A DNA stretch of 55,765 bases from Chromera velia (Eukaryota; Sar; Chromeraceae), in contig JAHBMJ010000024.1 of assembly GCA_018398765.1 (NCBI GenBank), forward strand, positions 3,710 to 59,474. The letters run 5' to 3'. The translations under genes were made by a program, and so were the position numbers. Below the pieces are notes generated by a model. That model had not been told where the DNA came from. It was given only the letters and a program-made list of their open reading frames with translations, and did no database searches. Shown here piece by piece: positions 43,654 to 55,554 of this stretch. The first letter of the stretch is position 1. Each line of letters starts with the position of its first letter.

Positions 43654-45157
43654 ACTTTTTTTTGTATTAGATTTTTTTTTTTAAGGCAAGACCACTTGAC
43701 TCTGACACTAGTCTAGGCAGACGAAGATGATGTGTGATGATGATAATGACCAAATATTCTTGCTTGGTACAAAACTTTAGACAAAACCTCTAGCAAAACC
43801 TAGAGTAAAACTAAGGGGAAAATTATATAGTGACGATGGAATGAAACACAAAATAAAATTGTTTAGACCATCTATACTTCACTTTTTCGTGACTGAAACA
43901 ATTTGACGTTGAATTCGTGCATGAACTGGCGCACTGGTGCATGCAGCATTCCGATTGATTTTCAAGTTTGAAGTTTAAATGCAGACGGCATTCCAACCAT
44001 GGACCTAGCACACAGATCAGACGAGACAAGACCGTTTGCGTCTCTCTCTCTCTCGCTTTCCCTATCCAACAGATGCAGTCTCTTTCCTAGTCCCTCACCC
44101 CCCAGCAGGAAAACAAGAACCTCCTTTTATGATGCGATCAGGCGGGGAGGACCGAGGAACAAGGAGTGCAGAAAGAAATGGAGCTTGAAATTGAGCAAGT
44201 CGACAACACAGAAAAAGCAACCAAAAACGAAAGAAACTTCGAGGCTTCAAGGCTCCTGTACGTATATTTCGGCATATGGAGGTCTGTAGAGTCAGTGTTG
44301 TTGGTGGATGGGGAGGATGGATTGTTTGACGAGATCAATCACTCGATCGATCGATCAATTCAGTGGCCTCTCCTGAATTTATTTTCTCCTGGTGGCGTCG
44401 CTTCAAAATTCCCTTGCGGGCTGTGAACCCGACATTGACAGCTGCTGGCGTTTCTCTCTTCTGTGCACGCATGAATGAATGTCAACGTCCCGACGAATGA
44501 AGCTATTCATATACAAACAAACACACGCTCGCGCTCGCTTAAAATCCATGTTCCACCACACAAAACAAAGCCAAGCAGGCAAGAGGTAAGAAAGAAGTGC
44601 AGAGTCAATCAACAACGCGAGGTCACATGCATTCATACAATGCCCACCTACTGAAACAGACAGAGGCAAACAAACACACAGACAGAGGCATTTCATTGAC
44701 ATGAAACACTCACTCACTCACTCACTCACTCGTCAACTTATTTACAATCATGAACATTGATTCATGAATTCGCTCATTCTTTCTTCATTCTCTGTTTTCG
44801 TGGATTCCTCACGCTTGGACGGTCTCTTTCATCTCTCCCGCCCCTTCTTTGTTTTGCTCGTTCACGATCTTTTGGAGATTTCTGCACACACACACAGAGG
44901 GGGGGCACACCTCAACTTTCACAAAAAAAAACAAAAGGCCAGAAAACCACGCATCCTTCCCTCTATATTGACTCAAGCGAACGCTTCCCCAACTTTCCTT
45001 CCCTCTCCCACCCCCGTGTCCGTGCCTCCCAGCTTTCCCCCATGACGTCCTCAGAGATCAATCGACGCACGCAAGGACGCATCAAAAATTTCGATGCGTC
45101 CTTGCGTGCGTCGATTGACGTCCTCAAAGATCCCTTCAACGTCCATTCATCCACCCC
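43654..45157. other. non-coding stretch before the IspH 3' end
   Basis: Contains T-rich tracts (about 43655-43685), a CT run near 44041, and (CTCA)n at about 44708-44731. The short open frames are not convincing. Confidence 0.45.
45043..45132. repeat. 56-bp fold-back insert between 17-bp direct repeats
   Basis: 45060-45115 is almost a perfect hairpin: AATCGACGCACGCAAGGACG... pairs with ...CGTCCTTGCGTGCGTCGAT over about 24 bp with a 9-base loop. It is bracketed by TGACGTCCTCAGAGATC (45043-45059) and TGACGTCCTCAAAGATC (45116-45132). It lies just 3' of the IspH stop codon. Confidence 0.9.
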
Positions 45158-48060
45158 CTAGATCACCCATAAGCAAAAAAACAAAGAAACCGACCGCGGG
45201 AGTTTCCAGTTCACATTCTCCTCCACGTCCACCACCTCCTCCACGCTGCTCACGCCGTACGCCATGAGCTTGTCAATCACACCCTGCACGGACAAACATC
45301 AAAAGCATGTGGACATACGCTCTTGAGGCTTCCGCGTGCAGAGAAAGTCTCGGCCCACACGAGTGCACACGAATTTGAAGGCAAAGGAAAAAATTGAGAA
45401 AACGTCTGTTCCTTCACTGCTACGCCGGAAAGAGAAAAGAGAGCACGAACGCGACGGAAAGGGAAAAGCAAAACCACAGAGAGGTGTGAAGTGCTGATAC
45501 CGAGGAACTTCCAGCAGAGAAACAGAGATCGAAAGTCAGAAGTCCCACGCACCTGCACAATGTCCTCCGGTGTGCTTGCCCCCGCCGTCAAGGAGACCCT
45601 CTTGACGCCCTCCAGCCACTCCGGCTTCACGTCATCTGCGCAGTTGACGAGGTGCGCGTTGACCCCTCTGTTCGTTGCGACCTCCCTCAGCCGGTTGCTG
45701 TTGGAAGAAGTGTGGTGACCGACAACGATCGTCAGATCGGTCTGCAACAGTTAGAGAGAGAGGAGAGGAGGCGGGGGGGACAGAGGACACAGGGGGCAAA
45801 TGGATTTCGGGACACACCGACAAGCAGTGTGAGGAAGAGAGGAAAGTCCTACAAAAATAGCAAAACACCTGCACTCACTCAAACTTTTCCGCAAAATGAG
45901 GGGTGCAAGATGAGAGAATAAGCATGTAGGTGAAAAATGCAGACAGAAGGAGATGGGCAGGGAGGGAAGAAACCTTTGAGCCAACAGCTCACATCTTCAA
46001 CAAAAGCCTTGAGGGCGTTCTGTCTGTTCGTCGTTGCGTAACAGATGGAACCGGAGGGGATGGTCTTCGACTGCGGGAATTTCTTCAGGAGGGCACCTGC
46101 AAGGAGAGACACACATGTGGAGTTGTCTTGTCGTTCGATCTTCTCTGGTTCGGCTGCTCTGCCTGTCTCAACCACACACATATGCGTGCACGCGAGCGCG
46201 AATGGCTGGAGGGAGAAAATTCTTGAAGAGGTTTGAGAGAGGGAAAGCGTCTGAATGAAGTTTTTCATCCATTTTCGCATTCTCCTTTTTTGTCTTTGCG
46301 ACGCAGCCCTGGACCAAGAGACTGAGGGGAAAGCGAAGAGACGTAGAAAATGAAGGACGGAACGAAAGAAGGAAAGAAGGAAGAGGGGAAGGAAACCGAA
46401 GGAAGGAAGGAAGGAAGCCAAGAAGTACAAACTGTCTCCCTCACTCACCCAGAATTTCTGCGCAGTCATCCATAGAGAGCGTCGTTTGGGTGGCATAGAA
46501 GATCCTGAGAACAGCAGACGAGAGGAGAGAAAAGGAATACAGACGTTTGAGCGCTGAGAACGAATGGATTGTCAGCATCTCAAAAACGCGTCGCAGCGAC
46601 ATCAGAACCGACTCACCGGTGTCAAAAGGTTAAAATTCGCTCCTCAAGGGGCTCTGGCTGGAAGAGAACCACTCCGATTTGAAACAACGAAAAAAAATGA
46701 AAAGTGAAAAGTTGCCGCAAGGAAAAGGAAAGTGCACACGATACACATACAGGCCTATCAAAACCTGCTCAGACGTTCACAGGAAAGCACAACCACTGCC
46801 TGACTTGTCATCGGGACCGAAGGGGAGCTTGTCGACGTCCTCGGGGGTCTCCAGGACGGTCGTCTGCTCGGGGGCCTCCGCAACCACTCCCTGGATCTCA
46901 ACTGCACCCATGCACGCACGCATGTCCACGCACGCAAATGAGACGAACGGACACATGAGTACAGAAACAGAAGAGAAGTCTCACAAACCGCCGTCTCCTC
47001 CAGGGAGTCTTCGACCGCTTTCTGAATCCCGTCTAGACGCTGTTAGTCTCTTCCATTCACTGAGTCAATCAATCAGAGTGCGAAGAGGACAAGTCAGGGA
47101 AGAAAGGGGTGCAATTCCAAACTTACCGAGGGTCTACTCATTCAACCCTCCATTCTTTGTGGTTACAGTGCCGGTCTCACGAGTACACCAACCTCTGCTT
47201 CCTCTACACAGTCAGCCAGAAGGACACACGAAATGCGCATTTCCTTTTTTCATTGCTTCTCCTCTCATGACTGACAGGCAGACAGAGACAGACAGACTCC
47301 ATGGATTTTCTTCACAGAAAGACGGACAGACAGAAACAGAAGCCACCTTCCTCTCCCAAGTTCCCATCTCTTCTTTCTTTGCCTTCCTCTCCCAAGTTCC
47401 CATCTCTTCTTTCTTTGCCCCTACAATCCACTTGTCCATCTCTTGTCCTGTCGAGCTGTGCGTGCACTTACCGTGCTTCTTGTGTCCGATGAGGACGATG
47501 TTCTCTCCCTTGGCTGCCGCCTTCTTCACGTACACGTGGACCTTGGTGACCAGAGGGCAGGTGGCGTCGACCTCGTACAGCTGTCTGTCTGCAGCCTGCT
47601 GACGGACCTCGGGGGGAATGCCGTGGGCAGAGTAGATCACCTTGGCGCCCTCAGGAACATCAGCAAGGTCCTCAATGAAGATCGCCCCCTTCTCCTGCAC
47701 AAACAGGGAGGATGGGAAGAAACGCATTTTCCCCTTCTCTCTTCACAGACATACATTTTCTGTGTGTATCTTCACATCGTTTCTGCAGAAAAAAACAAAA
47801 CGCGAGGGCGCACAAATTATCCATTTATGTCCACAACATGTACGTCCACTCGAGTCCCGGCAAAACCTCTCAACACCCACACCCTCCCTGACTGACCCTG
47901 AGACGGTCACACACGATTTGGTTGTGCACGATCTCGTGCTTCACATAGACGGGCGCTCCCCAGATCTTGATGGCCGCCTCAACGGTGTCGATCGCCCTGG
48001 TGACACCCTCACAGAACCCCCTCGGGGCTGCGAGCATCAGCTTGATCCCTCCCTCAGCAT
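45158..48060 (-). CDS. 4-hydroxy-3-methylbut-2-enyl diphosphate reductase (IspH), exons continuing from FBPase
   Basis: Last enzyme of the MEP isoprenoid pathway: it reduces HMBPP to IPP and DMAPP with a 4Fe-4S cluster, in the plastid. Exons (minus): 48060-47897, 47694-47472, 46901-46805, 46504-46449, 46096-45993, 45741-45553, 45283-45158, all phase-consistent. The three cluster cysteines are visible: [20 protein letters not shown] and [10 protein letters not shown]. Active-site features are [47 protein letters not shown] and [11 protein letters not shown]. The tail ENVNWKLPR is typical. The first exon starts in phase 1 without ATG or leader, and upstream in line is the linker exon 48509-48398. 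Note the unusual tail [11 protein letters not shown] before TAG. Confidence 0.93.
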
Positions 48061-48098
48061 CTGCACGGACGCATAAACAAATAGACACACGGACACAC

Positions 48099-48130
48099 AC
48101 GGACACACACACACACACACACACACACAA
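48099..48130. repeat. (CA)n in the intron between linker and IspH exons
   Basis: A CA run at about 48099-48128 (GT on the coding strand), near the acceptor at 48061. A similar CA run at about 49112-49165 sits just before FBPase exon 7, and GA at about 48698-48720. Confidence 0.85.
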
Positions 48131-48397
48131 AGATGACCTTTTCTCTCCCACCTGGAATGAAAAACAAGAAACCAATGAACCCTGAGGAGCTCCCGATTCG
48201 ACTTTCCCATCTGCCGCGACAGCCACCAGAAGCAGCAGAAGTGGAGGAAAGAGCCAGACAGCAAAAAGAGGGGGGGGGGAAGAAAGAAAGACAGAGCGAG
48301 CATCAGACAGAGCCAGAGACAGAACGGAAAAGGGAGGCAAGGAAGAAAAACACAAGCAAGCCGCAGGTCACACAGAGGACCACAAAGAGAGACTGAC

Positions 48398-48509
48398 TGC
48401 TTGACTTTGTCGCCACATTCAATTGCAGTTCCTCCTCGGCTTCTGCGCTCTTCACCACGTCCCCTCCCACAGTCACCTTCTTGTTCATGCCGTCTCTCTC
48501 AGGCCCGAC
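48398..48509 (-). CDS. linker exon joining FBPase and IspH
   Basis: Acceptor CGCATGCAG at 48510, donor AGCA|GTCAGT at 48398/48397, 112 nt. It enters in phase 0 (matching the last FBPase exon) and leaves in phase 1 (matching the first IspH exon), encoding 37 residues beginning VGPERDGMNKKVTV and ending NVATKSS. Unspliced, the frame runs on to a stop at 48303 through a hydrophobic stretch, which is the alternative FBPase C-terminus. An ATG overlaps the acceptor, so a separate IspH start (MQVGPERDG...) cannot be excluded, but it would lack any targeting signal. Confidence 0.6.
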
Positions 48510-48824
48510 CTGCATGCGACAGTCGTTGTGCACACACACGAATCATTTTTCTCTGTTGGGTGAGTTTTCGTTTTCGTCCATGCAGTTGCCCCCAGACAGA
48601 GCCTGTCGCGAGAAGGTACGCTCTACAGGAAATGGGAGACTTGTAGGCACACGTGAAGGCGCGAGCGTCCGCATACACACGCAGGAAGAGAGGGACAGAG
48701 AGAGAGAGAGAGAGAGAGAGACCTTAAGAGAGAAAGAGGATTGGCTGCGGGACGGAGGGGAGAGGGAAAGGTGTTCATTCAAAAAAGCGCAAGTCTCTTC
48801 TCTTGCGTGTGAGAATTGACTGAC

Positions 48825-51488
48825 CAGCATATTAAATCTCTTGACCTCCTCCTTGCTTCCCATCGCCACCTGTGTCTTATCGTTCAGTCCTCCGGATACA
48901 GGCAGGTCCAGGAGGGAGAACAGACCGTTCGACGACGCCCCCCCTGCCTTCTCGATCACGTAGGCAAGCGGTGCGGCCTCATAGAGAAGCTTCAATTTGG
49001 AAGGGAACTGGGGCGAAGAGGGGGTCACAAAGACACCACGCCCCTTCACGAGAAGCTGGTTTACGTCAGGAACAAACCCACCCGTGTACCGGAGAGTGTA
49101 TTTGTTCTGCACACACACGTACACACACACGCACACACACACACACACACATTCACGCACACACACACATTCACGCAATGGATAAAAAAGGCGGAACGGG
49201 TGGAGACGGAAAGGTCAAAAGGCGCAAAAACCACGAGGGTGGCAGAAGAAAAAAGAGGAAGACATGAAAACCAAGACACAAAAAGGAAAGTCAAACAACC
49301 CAACGTGACAGAAGCAAAAAAGCAAAATTGTCGTTCTACAGCTAGCAAAAACACCCGAAACAAACACCCCTCCCCCCTGTCTGACCTGCATCCAGAAGTC
49401 AACGAGGGACTTGTATCCCTTGTTATCCTGAGTGGCTCTCAAGTTGCCTGCACAAAGCGAAAACAAAACACGACAACAAGCACGAAGACATTCCAGAAGA
49501 CCGCCACTCAAAAACGACCACCGCGTTCAGGCAGCATGTAGCCCGCGCGCCAAACTATAAACCCAAAGCCATCCAGCTGCCTCGAACTCTCCACTCTTTC
49601 CCACTCTGCACTCGATTCTCTCCAGACTGATTGCTCGCTTGTCCTGTGGCGCCCCCCCCCAAAAAAGACACACTTCGGCTGAGTGCATTGAGAGAAGGGG
49701 GGAATTCATGGGAGAATCAGGAAATGAAAGGGGAAGACTCCTGGGCCCTTTGCTCCTCCCGTCTCTCGCAACTCTGAAAGCTCACACACCGCCTTCTCCC
49801 CCTCACCTGGAGAGAAGAGCTTTCCCTCTTCCAGTGCCGCAATCTCATTGGAGTGAACGAAGTACCCGTGCTGCCCGCTCAGGTCGTCTCTCAGAGTGAA
49901 CTCATGAGCCCCCGGCACGCCGTCAATGGCTAGCGTGACCATCGTGCGGGGGCCGTACACAGCCATCCCCGCAGCGCTCATCTCCCTCCCCGTCACGCCC
50001 CTCAACTGCTGGGAGGGCCAGATGCCGAAGATGGTCCCGACAGCGAAGTCGGCATCGACTGCAACAAAAAAGAAGGTGAGGGAGGAGAAGGGGATAGACA
50101 GAAAGGACAGAGAAACAGCGAGACGGGAGAAGAGAAAGGGTAAAACCAAAACCAAAACTTGAAGAGGGAAACAGAAGAACACAAAGTAAGACGTCCCACC
50201 ATCCTCACACAAAGCCCGTGCACGCACCCACCGATGGAGGACCCATCAAGAGGGTCAAAAGCGACACTGTAATCGTTCCCCCCCATTCTCTTCTCCACCG
50301 GCTCCTCCTCCGAAGAGGCCACAGCAACCACACCTGCACATATGCGCACGAACACCCATGACTTTCGTTCGCACAAATAAAGACACATACGCAACAAAAA
50401 TGTGCGCGTGCATGCGCGCATGAACAGACGTAGACTGTTCGGAAGAGGCCGCTAAATGGACGGATGCATTCGCATTGCTCTGTCACATCATGACGGGCGG
50501 CCTCTCATCCCAGGGTGAGAAAAATGAAAAAAATTGTGCAGCAATCCCGCCTCGGTCAGACCGACAGAAAGGAACGAAGCGTGAGCTTCACAACTGCTCT
50601 CCAGAAGAAAGAGGTCGTAGGATGCTTGACAGGCAGGCCCGACCTTTACTCTTTTTCTTTCCCTGCGTGAGAAGAAAAAGGGAGAGAACCTGCCAGACTC
50701 ACCAGAGGATGCGAGGTTTGCCATCAAGATGTCATTCGCAAGGACGTCGATAGCAAGCTGCACACAGGAGGTCGAGCGCGTGTCAGAAGAAGCGGGGACC
50801 AAGGCATACATAGGTGGAGAAAGGAAAACGAGCAGATCAGAAGTGCGGAGAAGGACACGTGAACTCGTCCACAACAAATGCACAGGAGGGGGGAAGGCCC
50901 ATGGGAACGTGTCCAGCGGAAATATTGAGAAGGGGGCAAGAGACGAGGCAAGCAAGCAGTGGCACAAGGATGGATGGGGAAGGCAATGATGGCTCCCCCG
51001 TCCCCTGCCCCTCTTCAGACCCAGTCCCACTCCTGACCTGATTGTCTCCCAGCTCATTGAAGCACGCTGTCTTGTCACAAGAGGCCGTGCGAACCTGCGG
51101 AGAGGAACAGACAAACAGAACAAACACACGCGTCAGTCTCGTCGTTCCGTCCACTAGATGGCAGAGCTCATCGGTCCACAGCGTCCCAGAACACTGCCCC
51201 TCCCCTTCTTACCTTGTAACTGATAAGTTTGACTGCCTCCAGGATTCCGTTCACGACTTTCCGGAGTTTCGGGTCGACATTATTCGAGTCAAGCCATTCG
51301 TGCACCGTCTCCAGCCTTTGAGTCTGGATGGTCTCAGGCCCATACAGGTCAAGAGAGGACAAGTGAGAGGCTCTCCGAAGTGGTTGTGACCTTTGGAAGG
51401 ACCCTCCTTGAAATCTCAACTGAAAGGCAGAAGCAAGAAGACCCTCGAGAGAGAGGACTACAGTTAGAAAAGAGAAGACTGCCTGCAT
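48825..51488 (-). CDS. plastid fructose-1,6-bisphosphatase
   Basis: Hydrolyses fructose-1,6-bisphosphate to fructose-6-phosphate. Exons (minus): 51488-51213, 51094-51038, 50757-50703, 50333-50232, 50058-49807, 49447-49386, 49106-48825; 362 codons, all phases consistent. The N-terminus MQAVFSFLTVVLSLEGLLASA is a signal peptide cut before FQLRFQGG, then a basic transit-like stretch: a bipartite plastid leader. Catalytic features are ASSEEEP (metal-binding Glu), FDPLDGSSI (Asp156, Asp159), VGTIFGIW, AVYGPRTM, KYTLRYTGGFVPDV and LLYEAAPLAYVIEKAGG (Glu311). Two Cys (CDKTAC) lie near residue 100; the usual chloroplast redox-loop insertion is not obvious. It ends GSKEEVKRFNML at donor GTCAGT with no stop codon, whether spliced to 48509 or read into the intron for 90 more codons. 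Confidence 0.93.
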
Positions 51489-52215
51489 CTTCCCTTCCCT
51501 GTCTTCCCTTTTCTTCTCTCAATAAACCAAAATCGCACCCAAAACTGATCTCTCTGGCAACTCCAGGCTACCCTGAGCAGAGACGACCACTACAGACGTT
51601 CAGATTGATAATTTTATACTCCGAAGAAGAGACCATCCGAACACTTGCAGCTCAGTTTGTGTAAATGAGGGTTCGAAATCCTCTTCCAAAGAAAAGAGAC
51701 GCCCCGTCAATCAGTCATGCGCCGAATGGCCCGGCCCCGCTGATCGACGCACGCAGACGTGCCGGCGTGCGAGCAGCCCCGTAAAGCGAACACTGTCCAT
51801 TTCCATTCATGCAGTGCATGTAATTCCGTGCCTCCATTCGAGGTCTTTACGGGTCCATTCATGCCCCCTCGAAAGGCGGAGGAAAATTTCCGCGGAAGGC
51901 GGAGGAAAATTTCCGGAAGGCGGAGGGCCAATAAAAAAAAACTATAAAAAAAATCTGACAGGGTGAAACGACTGAAAGGAGACGCGCTTTTCGACACACA
52001 GGAAAGCTTCTATCTCCGGTAGAAGAGACATCTAAAGTTGCCCCCGATGCCCCTGACCGTCTGAGATCCTGCACAGGAGCTTTGGTGGCCGAAAACAGGC
52101 AGGAAGACAGAAGAATGGACAAGGATGCGAAACCGAGACGGGCTAGTGTTGCTTTGAGTCTCTCAATTTATTAAACCGAGGTAGTAGCAGATATTATTGC
52201 AGTCATCGGCTCCAG
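51489..52215. other. intergenic, upstream of FBPase
   Basis: It holds the FBPase promoter. At about 51868-51930 the words GGCGGAGGAAAATTTCCG recur two to three times (GGAAAATTTCC is itself palindromic), which could be regulatory but is unproven. Confidence 0.4.
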
Positions 52216-52338
52216 ATGAGCAATGAACAGGCCCATAACTTTGCAGAAAGAAGTCTCAGTGTCATTTGCCGCTTGCATCCCGGAGACAGCCTCCAGCGGC
52301 TTCCAGCAGGCTTGAAGATAGCTTCCTCCGTAGAGACG
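52216..52338 (+). CDS. candidate first exon of an unrecognised gene
   Basis: ATG at 52216 (MSNEQAHNFAERSLSVICRL...) to GAGACG|GTGAGT at 52338/52339; 41 codons, phase 0. A TGTGCAG acceptor follows at 52475. No product recognised. It stands at the head of the repeat array below, so it may start a transcript through it. Confidence 0.3.
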
Positions 52339-52886
52339 GTGAGTAAGAGACAGCAGATCTGTAGGTCCCGTCTCCTTCGCCTGGTGTGGCTTTGCCTGGG
52401 CTTATTAGGGGCTTATGTGTAGTTCAATGTAGACACAATCAAATGTTTGTTCTTCTGGATTGATATGGTGTGCAGATTGTTGCCTCTTGCTCAAGTTTTC
52501 GTGGGGAGACTGCTGGTCCTAACCTTTTCTGAAGACTGCTGTCTCTGTCTTTTTCTCTGTGGACGCGGTCTTCAACTGGCCTGTCTGCTTCCCGGAACTG
52601 ACCACCCGGATTGGAGAATGGCTTGTAGCATCTTTTCTGGGGCTTGGGACGTCTGCATATCGAGGGAAACCCAGGGAGACGCCACAGATTGGTAAGTCAG
52701 AAAGATCTCTTTGGTAAGCCTGCAATTAATAGTCTGGAGACGGAGACGGGAGGTCGATCCTCGCCGTCTCTTTTGCCCCGTCTCTCGCATGCTTCCCCAT
52801 TTCTTTTTCCATTTCCCTCTCCACGCTCTTCTGAATTCTAATACACACAGTCTATTGGTGTGTGTCCATTCCCCTGCTCCTTGCAG

Positions 52887-55443
52887 ACCGTCGTCTCTTC
52901 CCGGACCGTCGTTCGGCCTCTACGAGAGGAGGAAATCTTCCCATTGTTCGTCTCCGTGAATGGCCCTCACTTGCCCCTTTCTGCACTTCCACTCCCTGTG
53001 GACCTTCCTTGTCTCTTCTCTGCTCAGGTCGGGTCACTTCTTGATCGATCGGTGCAAACCGTGTGGGATGTGAATGGGGAGAAGGAGGGGAATGCGAAGA
53101 GACGGAAAGCAGACGTCGGGGCTAGTTAGTAGAGGCGTCAGCCCAGACTCTAAGGCAAGTCGAAGACCGTCAAGAGACGTCAGCTGCCACCCCCTTCTTG
53201 TTTGCATTTCTGTTCGCTTTCATTCACTCCACTCTCCGTCCGCCCCGCAATCCCGCTTTCTCTCCTGCCTTGCCTTTCCGGATCCTCTCTCCTCCTTCTC
53301 TTCTCTTCCCCTTTGTGTCCCTTTCCACACAATCAGCGTGTGTCTGATTCTGTGCAGACTATCCTTTCCCCGGGCACCGATGACCAACCGTTACGGCGTG
53401 CGCCTCGTGATGCAGAGGATGGAGTGCCCCGATAGATTTGATCAATCGTCCACGTAAATGCTCGGCCCCTTCTCTGGACGCCCTCTCTCTACGAACCTTC
53501 GGCCGGAGCCACTTTTCTGTTCAGGTCAGCTGTTTGTCCATCGTTGAAGACAGAGTGCCTGATACGTATCTGGGGAGAACGAGGGAGGGAAGGGGTGTAG
53601 ACAGCGAAAAAGAAAATGAGAGGGTGGTTGGCTGAGACCTCGATCTGCCCAGAAGCACTCTGTAGATAGGTCTTTCTTCGCATCTCTTTTCCCCTCTGCT
53701 TCCATTCTCACATTTTCTCTCATTTTTCTCTGTTTTTTCCCTCCTCTACCCCTCTCATCTCTTCTCCTCTCCTGTATTTGTGTCTTCTCTTCCCTCTCTT
53801 TCTACTTCCTGCGCACATACTGATAGATGGAGAGCACAAATAGAAGGAGGGAGAGAGAGAGAGGCAGACAAGGAGACTGATGTCGCCGCATTGATACTAC
53901 TCTCCCGTTTTGAATACCTTATTCACACTGTGCCGGCGTGTTTCCTCTCTGTGATGCTGTGCGCAGACAGTCTTTCCCTGGACCAACAACCTGTCCGTCC
54001 GGCTGGCTGTACAGTCGCTGGTTGGAAGAGATGAGCGCCCCCGTAGTTTGTCATCGTGACTCTCTCTCCGGGCACCTTCTCTACACTTCTCTGTTCAAGT
54101 CAGCTCTCTTTTGATCGTGTGGAGCGTTGATGGGTAGAAGGAGGGAGAACACGGAGAGACGGAAAGAAAACGGGGGGCTGGCTGGATGAGTCGTCAGCCC
54201 AGAGGCAAGCGAGAGACCGTTAGAGAGCCGAGCAGGGTTCCTCTTGTCTTTTTTCATTTTTACATTCCATTCAGTCCGATCCCCTTCCTCTCTTGCCTTT
54301 TCCCTTTCCCTCTCCTCTCTTCTCTTCCTTTTCGTCTCTCTCTCCCGCGTCTCCCTTTCCCTTTCTGTCTATGCCCCTCATTCTTTTCCCCTTCCATTCT
54401 GTTCCTCCCTATCCGCTGTCTCTTGAATGTCTGTCTATCGATCAAAAGAAGGAGACCATTCAACTCACGGGAATGCAGAAAATGAGTGAGCATATGAACG
54501 CAGACAAACGGAAAAAACGGAAACTCTAAGACAAGAGGAAGGCATACAGAATCAGAGAGAGTGCTTAATTGAGCCCAGCGACGATAGGTCCTCGCCTGGC
54601 CCATCTCCGTCATGTCCCCTCCCCCCCTTAGCGAACTTTCCTTTTACGCAATCTGCGCGAATGCACGTCTCCCTCTGATTCTCTGCAGACCGTCGTCCCC
54701 CAGACCAATGGCTGTACGAGGACATGAGCCACATCACTGTGTGATTGTGAATGCCGTCTCCCTTGCGCGGCTCTGCACTTCGCGTCTCTCTGGGCTTTCA
54801 GCGCCACTTCTCTCATAAGGTCAGCCTTCTGTCCATCGTTGCAGATGGTCTGAGACCTGAGTGGAAAGAAAGAGGGGAAGAGCGAGAAGACAGACCAAGA
54901 AGAGAGGGGGGTCGTTGATTGAGTTCTCGGCCTACCTATAAGTGCGTTCGATAGACGAGCTGCTGGGTCTTTGTTGGATCCTCTTTCACCTTCCATCCCC
55001 GTCCTGTCTCTTTTCCCCCCTGCCCTTTTCGTCTCGTCTCCTTCTTTCTCGATGCCGTCTCCTCTCTGGCTCTGTGATAGTACTTGCCCACATACACTCG
55101 CACACCGGCAAGTGGAGATCCTAAATAGGGAGGGGGAGAGAGAGAGAGAGAGCCTGGAGAAAGAGTGGAGAAGGTGAAAAAACGGCAGACAGGCAAGTGT
55201 CGTCTGCTTGACACCGCTCTTCTTTCCTGAAGCGCTCTTTCCCACCATGTGCGCGCGTGCTCTTCTCTCTCTGATTCTGTGCAGACTTTGGTCTCCTCAA
55301 CCACGCGTCCGAATGCATGCTCACGTGTTCAAGGAGATGGGTCACGGCAGTTTGTCGCCGTGATGGCCCCCTCACTTTGCCCCTAATTGCACGCCTCCTC
55401 TCCGCTTGTCTCTGCGGACCTTCAGCGTCGATTCCCTTCTGAG
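52887..55443 (+). repeat. diverged tandem array with splice-like borders, five units
   Basis: Five blocks each start after an acceptor-like CAG (GCAG|AC in every copy) and end at a GTC(A/G)G donor-like site: 52887-53027, 53358-53524, 53967-54098, 54689-54819, 55285-55443. Between them, related words recur, such as GTCAGC...TGTCCATCGTTG, 'tctctgattctgtgcag' and 'ggagggagag'. Block lengths (141, 167, 132, 131, 159) do not keep one frame and most contain stops. They could be a decayed exon array or a spliced non-coding RNA. Confidence 0.5.
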
Positions 55444-55554
55444 GTCAGATCTCTTCCGGTGGTTGTAAACTGCCCATGATCCTCTCTCTCTTTCCTCTCT
55501 GCTCCCTTCCCCTCTCGTTCTCATATCCCTCCATGCCCCTTGCTTCTCTCGCCA

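Noticed and set aside
44166-44426. 86-codon plus-strand frame (MQKEMELEIEQVD...)
   Set aside because: Short, no family resemblance, no splice partners; not supported.
47000-47040. Possible extra IspH exon ([11 protein letters not shown])
   Set aside because: The flanking exons 47694-47472 and 46901-46805 join in phase to give the conserved GHKKH-VE; adding it would break the motif.
48066-48303. Separate IspH start with a hydrophobic leader ([17 protein letters not shown]...)
   Set aside because: None of its plausible donors has the phase 1 that the first IspH exon requires, and the stretch also lies within repeat-rich intron sequence. Kept only as a remote alternative to the fusion.
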